Source of the DNA: Halosolutus gelatinilyticus
Lineage (GTDB): Archaea; Halobacteriota; Halobacteria; Halobacteriales; Natrialbaceae
Assembly (NCBI RefSeq): GCF_023028105.1
Contig: NZ_CP095491.1
Coordinates: forward strand, 1,674,001-1,738,000
DNA: 64,000 bases
Direction: 5' to 3'
Part shown: in pieces, positions 17,911 to 26,441 of the stretch
Layout: every line of letters begins with the position of its first letter
How positions within the stretch are numbered: position 1 is the first letter of the stretch
The notes under the pieces: model-generated
What the model saw: the letters and a program-made list of their open reading frames with translations, nothing else
The model's database searches: none
Told to the model about the DNA's origin: nothing
Made by a program: the position numbers and the translations under genes

Positions 17911-19431
17911 ATGGAGGAGTTCGACATCGTCGTGCTCGGCGGCGGCTCCGGCAGCCAGATCGCGACCGCCGCGGCCGAGTACGACCTGGAAGCGGCCGTG
18001 ATCGAGCCCGGGCCGCTCGGCGGCGCCTGCATCACCCGGGGCTGTGTCCCCTCGAAGGCGCTGCTCCACCGGGCCGATATCGTCGACGAGGTCCGTCACG
18101 CCGAGCGGTTCGGCGTCGACGCGGGACTCTCGGGGGTCGACTACGCCGAGATCACGTCGACGATCCACGACGCGGTCTACGGCAAGGCCGATCGTCAGGA
18201 GCAGAGCCTGAACGACGCCGAGAACGTCACGCTCTACCGCGGCGAGGGCCGATTCGTCGACGAGCGAACGATCGAGATCGACCCGAACGACGGCGAGGCC
18301 GATCCGGGTCGGATCCGCGGCGAACACGTCGTCGTCGCGGTCGGCGGTCGCCCGGTGGTGCCGCCGATCGACGGCCTCGACGACGTCGACTATCTCACCA
18401 GCGAGGACGCGCTGTTCCTCGACGAGCGACCGGACGAACTCGTCATCGTCGGCGGCGGCTACATCGGCGCCGAACTGGGCTACTTCTTCGCCGCGTTAGG
18501 GACCGAGGTGTCGATCGTCGGCCGCAGCGACCGGCTCGTCCCCGGCGAGGACGACGACGTGAGCGAGGTCGTCACGGACGGCCTCGCGACGTACTGCGAC
18601 CTGTACACCAGCTACGAGGCGGCCGAAGTGGGGACGAACAGCGAGGACGGCGATCGCATCGCCGTCACCGCGGAATCGGTCGGCGACGACGAAGACGGCG
18701 ACGGCGAGTCGGACGGGGACGATCGGGTGGAGCTGTCGGCCGACGAACTGCTGATCGCCGCCGGCAGACGGCCGAACACCGATACGCTCGATCTTGGCGC
18801 GGCGGGCGTCGAGACCGACGACAAAGGGCACGTCGAGGTCGACGGACGGCTCGAGACGACCGCCGAGAACGTCTGGGCGCTCGGCGACGTGCTCGCCGCC
18901 CAGCCGTTCAAGCACGCGGCCGACTACGAGTCGGAGATCGTGGCGGCGAATATCTTGGACGATAGCGAGGCGCCACGCGCCTCGAACAGTCGAGCGGCGA
19001 AGCCGCGAGACGCCGGCCGCGAGGTCGACTACGGGGCGATGCCCCACGCGATCTTCACCTCGCCGCAGGTCGCGAGCGTGGGCGCGACGGAGTCGGAACT
19101 CGACGAGGCCGACGAGGAGTACGAGTCGACGATCGTGCCCTACGACGCCGCGCCGAAGGGACTCATCTTGAAGGCCGACGACGGCTTCGTGAAGGTGCTC
19201 GCCGGGCCGGACGGGGAGATCCTGGGCTGTCACATCGTCGGCCCGGACGCGTCGACGCTGATTCACGAAGTCGTCGTTGCGATGGCCCGCGGCGAGGGAA
19301 CCGTCGATGACGTCGCCGAGACGGTGCACGTCCACCCCGCGCTGAACGAGGTGGTGTTGAAAGCGTTCGACGAGGCCGCCGATCGGCCGTACTCGACGGC
19401 GCCGGACTGGCGCGACGTGAGCGGCGAGTAG
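17911..19431 (+). CDS. Dihydrolipoamide dehydrogenase-like flavin disulfide reductase
   Basis: A 506-residue class I pyridine nucleotide-disulfide oxidoreductase. The FAD site is VLGGGSGSQIATAAAE, the redox disulfide is C40-ITRG-C45, the NAD(P) site is VIVGGGYIGAEL and the C-terminal His-Glu pair is HVHPALNEV. It may reduce lipoamide, mercury or another disulfide; no 2-oxoacid dehydrogenase genes are nearby, so this is open. Two insertions are unusual: an acidic loop around residue 260 (DDEDGDGESDGDD) and an in-frame palindromic repeat at 18966-19006 encoding EAPRASNSRAAKPRDAG. The start ATG follows a TTTTACGC box by about 30 bases. Confidence 0.88.
   Translation: MEEFDIVVLGGGSGSQIATAAAEYDLEAAVIEPGPLGGACITRGCVPSKALLHRADIVDEVRHAERFGVDAGLSGVDYAEITSTIHDAVYGKADRQEQSLNDAENVTLYRGEGRFVDERTIEIDPNDGEADPGRIRGEHVVVAVGGRPVVPPIDGLDDVDYLTSEDALFLDERPDELVIVGGGYIGAELGYFFAALGTEVSIVGRSDRLVPGEDDDVSEVVTDGLATYCDLYTSYEAAEVGTNSEDGDRIAVTAESVGDDEDGDGESDGDDRVELSADELLIAAGRRPNTDTLDLGAAGVETDDKGHVEVDGRLETTAENVWALGDVLAAQPFKHAADYESEIVAANILDDSEAPRASNSRAAKPRDAGREVDYGAMPHAIFTSPQVASVGATESELDEADEEYESTIVPYDAAPKGLILKADDGFVKVLAGPDGEILGCHIVGPDASTLIHEVVVAMARGEGTVDDVAETVHVHPALNEVVLKAFDEAADRPYSTAPDWRDVSGE
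18966..19006 (+). repeat. Two-hairpin palindromic insert inside a coding sequence
   Basis: Two perfect hairpins stand side by side: CGAGGCGC-CAC-GCGCCTCG (18966-18984) and GCGGC-GAA-GCCGC (18994-19006). They lie in a surface loop of the flavin reductase and are read in frame. The form suggests a small mobile palindromic repeat rather than ordinary coding drift. Confidence 0.55.
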
Positions 19432-19448
19432 AACGAGCGATCCCGCGG

Positions 19449-20252
19449 TTACTCCGCCGAGGCCGGTCCGGACTCTACCTCGCCGTCGTTCGCCAGCCAC
19501 TCGGTCAGGCTGCCCTCGTAGAAGGCGACGCCCTCGTAGCCGAGCGCCCGCAGGACGACGTATGTGTGGCTGATCCGGCGGGCCGTATTACAGTACAGAA
19601 CGATCTCGCGATCGGGCGTGATGCCGTGGTCGGAAAGCAGCGCCTCGAGTTCGTCCTCGGGTTTCAGTCGCCGGGTCTCGTCGTCGACGACCTCACGCCA
19701 GTCGAACAGGACCGCGCCGGGCAGGCGAGCCTCCTCGAACTCCTCGCGCTCGCGCGTGTCGACCAGGATGGCGCCCCGGTCGATGGCCTCCTCGACGGCG
19801 AGGCGATCGATCAGGGGCGTCTCGGCGAACGAGAAGGACTCGACCTCGTAGGTCGTCGGGTCGACGTCCGGCGTCTCGCTCGTCGTCTCGTACGCCCGAT
19901 TCCACGCGCTGAAGTCGCCGTCGAGCAGGCGCACGTCGTCGTGGCCGTACACCTGCGCGGTGACGACGAACCGGGCCGCGAAGACGCCGTGGGTGTCGTC
20001 GTAGGCGACGATCGTATCCTCGGGCTCGATCCCCGCCGCCGAGAGCAGGTCGGCCACGGCGTCCGCACCCGGCAGAGTGCCGGGATCGTCGCCGGCCTCG
20101 CCGCGGTAGCTGTCGAACGGCACGTTCACGGCGCCGGGTATGTGCCCGATCCCATCGAACTCCCAGGCGTCTCGGACGTCGACGATGCGTACCTGCGGGT
20201 CGTCCAGTCGATCGGCGAGCCAGTCGGGCGAGACGACGACGGATTCGTCCAT
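19449..20252 (-). CDS. Two-domain rhodanese (sulfurtransferase)
   Basis: A 267-residue protein with tandem rhodanese domains. The C-terminal domain carries the active loop YCNTARRISH, with the persulfide cysteine. The N-terminal domain has YDDTHGVFA, where aspartate replaces cysteine, as expected for the inactive structural half. It would move sulfane sulfur from thiosulfate or 3-mercaptopyruvate to an acceptor. The ATG at 20252 starts MDESVVVSPDWL, matching the family start; upstream GTG and ATG codons would add unrelated residues. It is divergent from a second rhodanese at 20535. Confidence 0.9.
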   Translation of the reverse strand: MDESVVVSPDWLADRLDDPQVRIVDVRDAWEFDGIGHIPGAVNVPFDSYRGEAGDDPGTLPGADAVADLLSAAGIEPEDTIVAYDDTHGVFAARFVVTAQVYGHDDVRLLDGDFSAWNRAYETTSETPDVDPTTYEVESFSFAETPLIDRLAVEEAIDRGAILVDTREREEFEEARLPGAVLFDWREVVDDETRRLKPEDELEALLSDHGITPDREIVLYCNTARRISHTYVVLRALGYEGVAFYEGSLTEWLANDGEVESGPASAE

Positions 20253-20534
20253 CACCGTCGACTCAGGTTCCCAGCGCCGATAACGCATCGGTCCCGGCAC
20301 GACTCCCCAGGGTACCGAGGTGGTGGCAACATTATCCGGTTCGGGGCCGGCCGCGAGCTCTCCGGGCGCCGACCCGCGTCGGCGATTTCTCTAATCGCGG
20401 GACGGTGGCCCGGTGCGGGGAGACGACGGTCCGTGCCTGCTCGACGTAGCGGCAATGGTTGCCGGAAGAGTCGAACGCCGACCGAATTGTCCGGTTGGTG
20501 AGTCACTATACGGGTGGCACCCCATGGGTCGCAC

Positions 20535-21401
20535 ATGGCAACCGACGAATACGCCAACGACGTGCTCGTATCGGCTGATTGGGTCGAGGACAACCTCGAC
20601 GAGTTCCAGGATGACGGCTCCGACCTCCGTCTCGTCGAGGTCGACGTCGACACGGAAGCGTACGACGAGGAGCACGCCCCCGGCGCGATCGGGTTCAACT
20701 GGGAGACCCAGCTCCAGGACCAGACGCGACGCGATATCCTCGACAAGGACGAGTTCGAGGACCTGCTGGGCAGCCACGGTATCAGCGAGGACGACACCGT
20801 CGTCCTCTACGGCGACAACTCCAACTGGTTCGCCGCCTACGCCTACTGGCAGTTCAAGTACTACGGCCACGACGACGCCCGTCTCCTCGACGGCGGCCGG
20901 GAGTACTGGCTGGAGAACGACTACCCGACGACGGACGAGGTTCCGGCGTTCTCCGAGACCGAATACGACGCGTCCGGCCCGCGCGAGTCCATCCGCGCCT
21001 ACCGCGATGACGTCGAAAACGCGATCGACCGCGGCGTTCCCCTCGTGGACGTCCGATCGCCCGAAGAGTTCAGCGGCGAGGTCCTCGCCCCGCCGGGACT
21101 CCAGGAGACCGCCCAGCGCGGCGGTCACGTCCCGGGTGCGAAGAACATCTCGTGGGCGGCCGTGACGAACGACGACGGCACGTTCAAGAGCCGCGACGAA
21201 CTCGAGGCGCTCTACGCCGACGAAGGCATCGAGGGCGACAGCACGACCGTCGCCTACTGCCGCATCGGGGAGCGCTCCTCGGTCGCCTGGTTCGCGCTCC
21301 ACGAACTGCTCGGGTACGAGGACGCCGTCAACTACGACGGCTCCTGGACCGAGTGGGGCAACCTCGTTGACGCGCCGATCGAGCAGGGCAGCGGCGAGTA
21401 A
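20535..21401 (+). CDS. Thiosulfate sulfurtransferase (two-domain rhodanese)
   Basis: A 288-residue two-domain sulfurtransferase. The active loop AYCRIGERSS in the second domain holds the catalytic cysteine and a positively charged thiosulfate-type loop. The first domain has YGDNSNWFAA with no cysteine. The start at ATG 20535 begins MATDEYAND; an alternative GTG at 20514 would overlap a likely TATA box (CACTATACGG near 20503-20513). It is divergent from the other rhodanese, sharing a 282-base promoter region, and the two probably differ in acceptor. Confidence 0.9.
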   Translation: MATDEYANDVLVSADWVEDNLDEFQDDGSDLRLVEVDVDTEAYDEEHAPGAIGFNWETQLQDQTRRDILDKDEFEDLLGSHGISEDDTVVLYGDNSNWFAAYAYWQFKYYGHDDARLLDGGREYWLENDYPTTDEVPAFSETEYDASGPRESIRAYRDDVENAIDRGVPLVDVRSPEEFSGEVLAPPGLQETAQRGGHVPGAKNISWAAVTNDDGTFKSRDELEALYADEGIEGDSTTVAYCRIGERSSVAWFALHELLGYEDAVNYDGSWTEWGNLVDAPIEQGSGE

Positions 21402-21496
21402 GGAGGGACGGACCTCGCCGCAGCACCACTGCGGCGACGCCGCCGGATCGAATCCCGATATTTTTCGGCGCGAACGAGTTCCCGGTCCAGTGGCAA

Positions 21497-22159
21497 CTAC
21501 GCGTCGAGCCGTGCGGAAAAGAACGTCCACGGGAGGTCGTCGTCGACGTCCGAATCGGCTTCGTCCTCGTCCGCGGCCAGCGTCTCGGGGGCGCCCCACC
21601 GATCGACGATCGTAAAGCCCGCCGATCGCAACTGCTCGCGGGTCGCGTCCGCGCCGGCGATGTTCCACTGCATCTCGACGCCGCTGTCGAGCCAGTCGGG
21701 ATTCTCGCCGGCCCACTCGTTCGTTCCCTCGCACAGCAGGAGTCGGCCGTCCGGCCGCAAGACGCGCGCGAACTCGTCGATCACGGATTGGTGATCGTCC
21801 ATCGGGATGTGGATTATCGACCAGTAGGCGACGGCCGCGTCGAACGCGCCTGTCGCGAACGGCAGCGCCGTCATATCACCCTGGACGAGGGCCGCATCGG
21901 GAGCGGCATCCGCTGCGAGCCGCAGCTGCCCGCGGGAGAAGTCGAGACCGACGGCCCTCGCTCCGTCGCTCACCCGAGAGAGAACGGGCGTCCCCTGGCC
22001 GCATCCGGCGTCGAGCACCCGTATCGGTTCCGAACGCGCCGAACATGAGCCGAGAAACGTCTCCAGAATTCCGGTTCCGCGATCGTTCTCGGGACGGCGG
22101 GCGGCGTACACGTCCGCAAGTTCGTCGTACGATCGACGAACGGCGTCTTTCTCGACCAT
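21497..22159 (-). CDS. Class I SAM-dependent methyltransferase
   Basis: A 220-residue Rossmann-fold methyltransferase. Motif I is VLDAGCGQGTPVL, motif II gives GLDFS, and the ALVQGDMTALPFATGAFDAAVAYWSIIHIP stretch matches the ubiquinone/menaquinone-methyltransferase-like group (Methyltransf_11/25). The substrate is unknown. ATG 22159 is chosen because MVEKDAVRRSYDELADVY aligns with the usual N-terminus; longer frames add non-family sequence. It ends convergently with the rhodanese. Confidence 0.85.
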   Translation of the reverse strand: MVEKDAVRRSYDELADVYAARRPENDRGTGILETFLGSCSARSEPIRVLDAGCGQGTPVLSRVSDGARAVGLDFSRGQLRLAADAAPDAALVQGDMTALPFATGAFDAAVAYWSIIHIPMDDHQSVIDEFARVLRPDGRLLLCEGTNEWAGENPDWLDSGVEMQWNIAGADATREQLRSAGFTIVDRWGAPETLAADEDEADSDVDDDLPWTFFSARLDA

Positions 22160-22417
22160 ACGACGCGCACTCACACGGGATAGTTCAATCTTCGGACTGG
22201 CTCTTCGGCGATCGGCCGCGGCTGTCCCGCGGCACCGTTGGCGGGTCTGCGCCGATCGAACGAGGCGATGCATAGGAAGCGCAGCGTGATCGTTCGAGAC
22301 GAACGACCGATATTCGGCTCGTATCGCGCGGTTCCGTCGACAGCCGTCACGCTCCGTCGACGCCGCTCGCGGACTCGATCGAAACCGTTACCGCACACGA
22401 GTTAGATTTTCGAGGTG

Positions 22418-22627
22418 ATGAACGACGGCTGGGAAGCGTGGGTCGCCAGTCGGAAAGCGACGAATCAACTGCTCGGGTTTATGATCGTCGTCCTCGCCGC
22501 GGGCTTCGTGAGCCTCGGCGGCGGGTACGGCGGGTTGCAGATCGTCGCGGAGCTGTTGCTCATGCTGATCCTGCTCGGTGCGATCATCCTGTTTCTCGCC
22601 GCCTTGCTGCGGAACCCGGATTCGTGA
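22418..22627 (+). CDS. Small two-helix membrane protein
   Basis: A 69-residue protein with two hydrophobic helices (LLGFMIVVLAAGFVSLGG and IVAELLLMLILLGAIILFLAALL) and a short basic N-terminus. I do not recognise a named family. ATG 22418 directly follows GTG 22415; either could start. Third-position GC bias supports it as a real gene. Confidence 0.65.
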   Translation: MNDGWEAWVASRKATNQLLGFMIVVLAAGFVSLGGGYGGLQIVAELLLMLILLGAIILFLAALLRNPDS

Positions 22628-22702
22628 CGCGACCGGCGCCGCTCCCGTACGGCGGCACGACGTGACGATAGGCCTAACTCCCGTCCTCTCGAACGACCGC
22701 CC

Positions 22703-23335
22703 ATGACCGATTCCGAGGCGTTCGTCGAGACCGTTCGCGAGGACAACCAGACCGCGCTCTCCCGACTGGGTTCGTCGAAGTCGCTCTACGCGGACACCGG
22801 CGGGGACATCGACACCGAACCCGTGCTGCAGGCGACCGCCGACGCCGAGCACGCCGCGTGGCGGACCTTCGCCGCGTGGGCCGACGACGAGGCCCACGAC
22901 GGGGCTCGCCAGGCGTTCGAGAAGACGGCCGAGGAGGAACGCGAGCACTACGAGACCGTCCTCGACAAACTCGGCGACGACTACGAGCCCGAATCCGTGC
23001 CCGCGCTCCACGAGTACCTGCGCGGCCTCGAGACGACCGTCGAGCGCGTCGGCGCGTTCGTCGGCCGCATCGTCGCGAGCAAGCGGTCGAAGGACCAGGT
23101 CGTCGGCTACTTCGTCGGCGACGCCGATCCGCAGACCGCACAGGTGTTCCGCGAGTTCGGCAGCGATCTGGACGACCAGCTCGATCGCGCCGAATCCCTG
23201 CTCGAGACCGTCTGCGAGGACGAGGAAGACGAGGAGCGCGCGCTGGAAGCCGCCAACGGCGCGATCGAGGCCGCTTACGACGAGTACGTCGAGAACATGG
23301 AAGCGATGGGCGCGAACCCGAAGCCGGTCTGCTGA
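22703..23335 (+). CDS. Ferritin-like (rubrerythrin-type) protein
   Basis: A 210-residue all-helical acidic protein. The pattern ADAEHAAWRTFAAWA...EEEREHYETVL (E-x-x-H spaced glutamates) fits the ferritin/rubrerythrin diiron fold, which handles peroxide or iron. No rubredoxin tail is present; only a single C-terminal cysteine. Comparable haloarchaeal proteins are annotated as rubrerythrin family. The ATG at 22703 begins MTDSEAFVETVR. Confidence 0.75.
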   Translation: MTDSEAFVETVREDNQTALSRLGSSKSLYADTGGDIDTEPVLQATADAEHAAWRTFAAWADDEAHDGARQAFEKTAEEEREHYETVLDKLGDDYEPESVPALHEYLRGLETTVERVGAFVGRIVASKRSKDQVVGYFVGDADPQTAQVFREFGSDLDDQLDRAESLLETVCEDEEDEERALEAANGAIEAAYDEYVENMEAMGANPKPVC

Positions 23336-23415
23336 TCGGCGTTCGAGGACCCGTCCGCCGATCGGCGTCGAAATCGGGTCTCGAATCCGCGAAAAACTGT
23401 TTTCCGACGGTCCGA

Positions 23416-23688
23416 TCAGACGCCCTCGACCGTCGACCGGAACGATCGGATCGACTCGAGCGCCGTCTCGATACGGTCGGCCGTCTCTCCGCCTTCGTCG
23501 TCGGCGATCTCGGTGAGGATGTGCTCGTGGCGAGCGAGTTTTCCGTGGTCCGGCCCGCGGTCCGCCTCCGCGTGCTTGTCGAACTCGGCCGCCTGGTTTT
23601 CGAGCCGATCGCGCGCCTCGTCGTCCGAGGCCGCATCGGCTGCGTTGCGAAGCGATTCCGCCGCGTCCGCCAGGTTCTCTCGTGCCAT
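23416..23688 (-). CDS. Small helical haloarchaeal protein (DUF7553-like)
   Basis: A 90-residue helical acidic protein starting MARENLADAAESLRNAADAA and containing HGKLARHEHILTEIADDEGGETADRIETAL. It resembles small conserved haloarchaeal proteins grouped as DUF7553; the role is unknown. It converges with the ferritin-like gene across 80 bases. Confidence 0.75.
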   Translation of the reverse strand: MARENLADAAESLRNAADAASDDEARDRLENQAAEFDKHAEADRGPDHGKLARHEHILTEIADDEGGETADRIETALESIRSFRSTVEGV

Positions 23689-23752
23689 ACGCGAGGATTC
23701 GTCCGCAGGTACTAAAACAGTTGTAGAAGTTCCCGGCACCGCGGGCGATCGG

Positions 23753-24586
23753 TTAAAAGAGCCGATCGACCCGATCGCCGAGGTCGAGGTCGGAAACGGA
23801 CTCGGGCGAGAAGTTCGCAACCGAATCGAGGAAGGTGGTCCGGTAACTCGCCGGCCCGTCGTGGTCCCGCTCGGCCGCGCGCTCGCCGGCGAGACCGTAT
23901 GCGAGCGTGCCGTGGACGGCGGCTGTGAACGGATCGTCGACCGCGCCGGCGAACGCCCCGAGGGTCGCGCCGAGCATACAGCCGGTGCCGACGACCTCGC
24001 CAAGTCGCTCGTGACCCGCCGAGAGCCGAACCGCCCGATCGGCGTCCGCGACGACGTCCTCGACGCCGCTCGCGACGACGACGGCGTCGGTCGAGTCGGC
24101 GACCGAACGCGCGGTCTCCTCGATCTCGTCGTAGTCGCCGATCGACTCGACGCCCTTGACCTCGGCTTCGACGCCCGCGAGGGCGCTGATCTCGCCGTAG
24201 TTTCCTTTGATCACGTCGAACGCGACCTCGGAGAGGAGCGCCTCGGCGACGGACTGACGGGTGGCCGTCGCGCCGACGCCGACGGGGTCGAGGACGATCG
24301 GGATCCCGCGATCGGTCGCCGTCGCGGCGGCCTCGTGCATCGCCTCGACTCGGCCCTCGGGAACCTGGCCGATGTTGAGCAGGACGGCGCTCGCGATCTC
24401 GGCCATTTCGCCGGCGTCGCCGGGCGAATCGGCCATCACCGGGAGCGCGTCCCAGTGGAGCGTCACGTTCGCGACGTCGTTCATCGTCACCTCGTTGGTC
24501 AGGTGCTGGACCAACGGTTCCGCCTCCGCGATCGTTCGAAGCGAATTCGCGAGGGCGGTCCCCGTCGCGTCGATCTCGTCGCTCAT
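23753..24586 (-). CDS. thiM: Hydroxyethylthiazole kinase ThiM
   Basis: A 277-residue kinase that phosphorylates the thiazole moiety of thiamine for salvage. The ribokinase-like fold shows PLVQHLTNEVTMNDVAN at the N-terminus, PIVLDPVGVGAT, and the active-site VGTGCMLGA near the C-terminus with its cysteine. Length is standard. The ATG at 24586 overlaps the thiE stop by four bases, so translation is coupled and the two genes form a thiamine operon. Confidence 0.95.
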   Translation of the reverse strand: MSDEIDATGTALANSLRTIAEAEPLVQHLTNEVTMNDVANVTLHWDALPVMADSPGDAGEMAEIASAVLLNIGQVPEGRVEAMHEAAATATDRGIPIVLDPVGVGATATRQSVAEALLSEVAFDVIKGNYGEISALAGVEAEVKGVESIGDYDEIEETARSVADSTDAVVVASGVEDVVADADRAVRLSAGHERLGEVVGTGCMLGATLGAFAGAVDDPFTAAVHGTLAYGLAGERAAERDHDGPASYRTTFLDSVANFSPESVSDLDLGDRVDRLF

Positions 24587-25248
24587 GCGTCCACCCCTTC
24601 GTCGCCGGTGGTCTTTCCCGTTTCGACGGCCGCAGCGAGCGCGTCGGTCGCGGCCCGCGGATCGTCGGCCCGAGTGATTTCGGAGATGACGGCCACGCCC
24701 CCGGCGCCGGCCTCGGCGACCGGCGCCGCGTTCTCGGCGGTAATCCCGCCGATGCCGACGATCGGGATCGAAACCGCGTCGGCGAGTTCGGCGACCCGTT
24801 CCGGGCCGACGCGGTCCTTCTCCGGATCGACGTCTTTCGAGGTCGTTCCGTAGATCGACCCGACGCCGAGGTAGTCCGCGCCATCGGCGTCGGCCCGGCG
24901 GGCCTGCTCGACCGTCCAGGCCGAGCAGCCGACGATCGCGTCCGGTCCGAGCAGGTCGCGCGCGACGGCCACCGGGAGGTCCGACTGGCCGACGTGGACG
25001 CCGTCGGCGTCGATCGCCAGCGCGAGGTCGACGCGATCGTTGACGAGCAGGTCGACGCCCGCATCGGCGGTCAGCTCGCGGAGTTCGAGCCCGAGTTCGT
25101 ACCGCCGGTTCGCGTCCGTCCCCTTCTCCCGGAGCTGGACGGCGTCGATACCACCGGCGATCGCCTCCCGGACGATCTCGACGGTCGATCGACCGGCCGA
25201 GAGCGACTGCTGGGTGACGAGATAGGTTTGCCAGTTCGAGGGAGTCAC
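24583..25248 (-). CDS. thiE: Thiamine-phosphate synthase ThiE
   Basis: A 221-residue TIM-barrel enzyme that joins hydroxymethylpyrimidine diphosphate and thiazole phosphate. Family signatures are VQLREKGTD, LLVNDRVDLA, GVHVGQSDLP, GCSAWTVEQA, YLGVGSIYGTTSK and VGIGGITAENA. It starts with GTG at 25248 (MTPSNWQTYLVTQ), in keeping with the family start. It is first in the thiE-thiM operon. No obvious TPP riboswitch was seen in 25249-25455. Confidence 0.95.
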   Translation of the reverse strand: MTPSNWQTYLVTQQSLSAGRSTVEIVREAIAGGIDAVQLREKGTDANRRYELGLELRELTADAGVDLLVNDRVDLALAIDADGVHVGQSDLPVAVARDLLGPDAIVGCSAWTVEQARRADADGADYLGVGSIYGTTSKDVDPEKDRVGPERVAELADAVSIPIVGIGGITAENAAPVAEAGAGGVAVISEITRADDPRAATDALAAAVETGKTTGDEGVDA

Positions 25249-25455
25249 GGCGAATACCAGTCAGTGGTCGCACAAAGCGGCTTCGGTCGGACGATCGGCG
25301 GAGGCGTCCGATCGCTGCCAGTAGCCGACCGATGCCGCCGAGTTGGTGATCGCGAATCGTCGGGCGTCGCCGATCGTCGGACACCGAGCGATCGCCCCCG
25401 AACGGGAGCGTTTATCCCGCGGCTCCGAGACAGCATCGACGTAGGCAGACGCCCC

Positions 25456-26229
25456 GTGAATTCGCTTGATCTCCGGCCGACGCACGCGGTCGTGTTCGGC
25501 TCGCTCGACTCCGAAACCGAACGAGCGACGACCGCCGACGCGATCCGTGCGGCGGCGACCCGCGCCGATCGGATCGGACTCCGGATCGACCGCGAGTGCG
25601 TCGGCGACCAGTATCCGACCCTCGCGAATCGATTGCGGGCCGAGTACGATCGGGGGACGGCCGACGGCGGCTACGAGGACTACTCCACGGACGAGCCGGC
25701 GAACGAAACCGTCCTCCGCGATCTGCTGGAGATCGAGACCTGGCACCTCCCCGTGTGCGTCGGACACGTGCGCCTCGAACGCGACGGCGCTGCGTTCCTG
25801 TTGTACAACGCCGATCACCGGCAGTTCGACATCGACGGCGACAGCGCTCCGGACGCGCTCGAAGCGATCGAGGCGCCGTTCGACGACGTGTCCGCCGGCG
25901 TCCTCCCGAAGCAGACCCTGTGCGAGTGGGAACGAGACGGTACGACGTACGAACTCTCGCCGCCGAGTTTCTGCGTCGGGTCGACCTGCTTCGGACTCGG
26001 CTCGCTCGCGGGCGTCACGATCGACGACGCCGCGGCGACGATCCGTCTCCGGTGGGACGTCTCGCGGCCGTCGAACCGCGCGCTTTCGATGCTCGTGGGG
26101 GTCATAGAGCGTCTCGGACCGTCCCGGCCGACGGTGCTCCGGTTCGACTCCCGCGAGACGTTCGAGGCGGCGAGCGCGGGGTTCGAAACCGTCCGCGCCG
26201 CGCTCGCTGCGGGGGATCCGTCGAACTGA
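25456..26229 (+). CDS. Hypothetical haloarchaeal protein
   Basis: A 257-residue soluble protein with no motif I recognise. It has a mixed alpha/beta composition and a cluster of cysteines (SFCVGSTCFG). The GTG at 25456 is taken as start because a TTTATCC box lies about 40 bases before and the upstream frame shadows thiE. It is divergent from thiE. The 3' gap 26230-26441 towards the PAP2 gene shows nothing of note. Confidence 0.65.
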   Translation: MNSLDLRPTHAVVFGSLDSETERATTADAIRAAATRADRIGLRIDRECVGDQYPTLANRLRAEYDRGTADGGYEDYSTDEPANETVLRDLLEIETWHLPVCVGHVRLERDGAAFLLYNADHRQFDIDGDSAPDALEAIEAPFDDVSAGVLPKQTLCEWERDGTTYELSPPSFCVGSTCFGLGSLAGVTIDDAAATIRLRWDVSRPSNRALSMLVGVIERLGPSRPTVLRFDSRETFEAASAGFETVRAALAAGDPSN

Positions 26230-26441
26230 CGGGGGCGAGAACGAGTTCGGCTACGGTCCTTCGAGAACCCGCCCGTTCGAACCAGCGACGCTCGGTCGTC
26301 GGTCTCGCGAAGCGTCGTCACGGCGTAGGCGTCCAGGAATCCCTGACGATCGAGGAGTGCGACGACCCGCTTGTAGGCGCGACGCCCGCGACGAGGAGCG
26401 GCGCACCGGTCCCGAGCGCTACCCGGTGCCGGGGCCGCTCG

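Noticed and set aside
25249-25455. Possible TPP riboswitch before thiE
   Set aside because: I could not find the conserved thi-box core on either strand.
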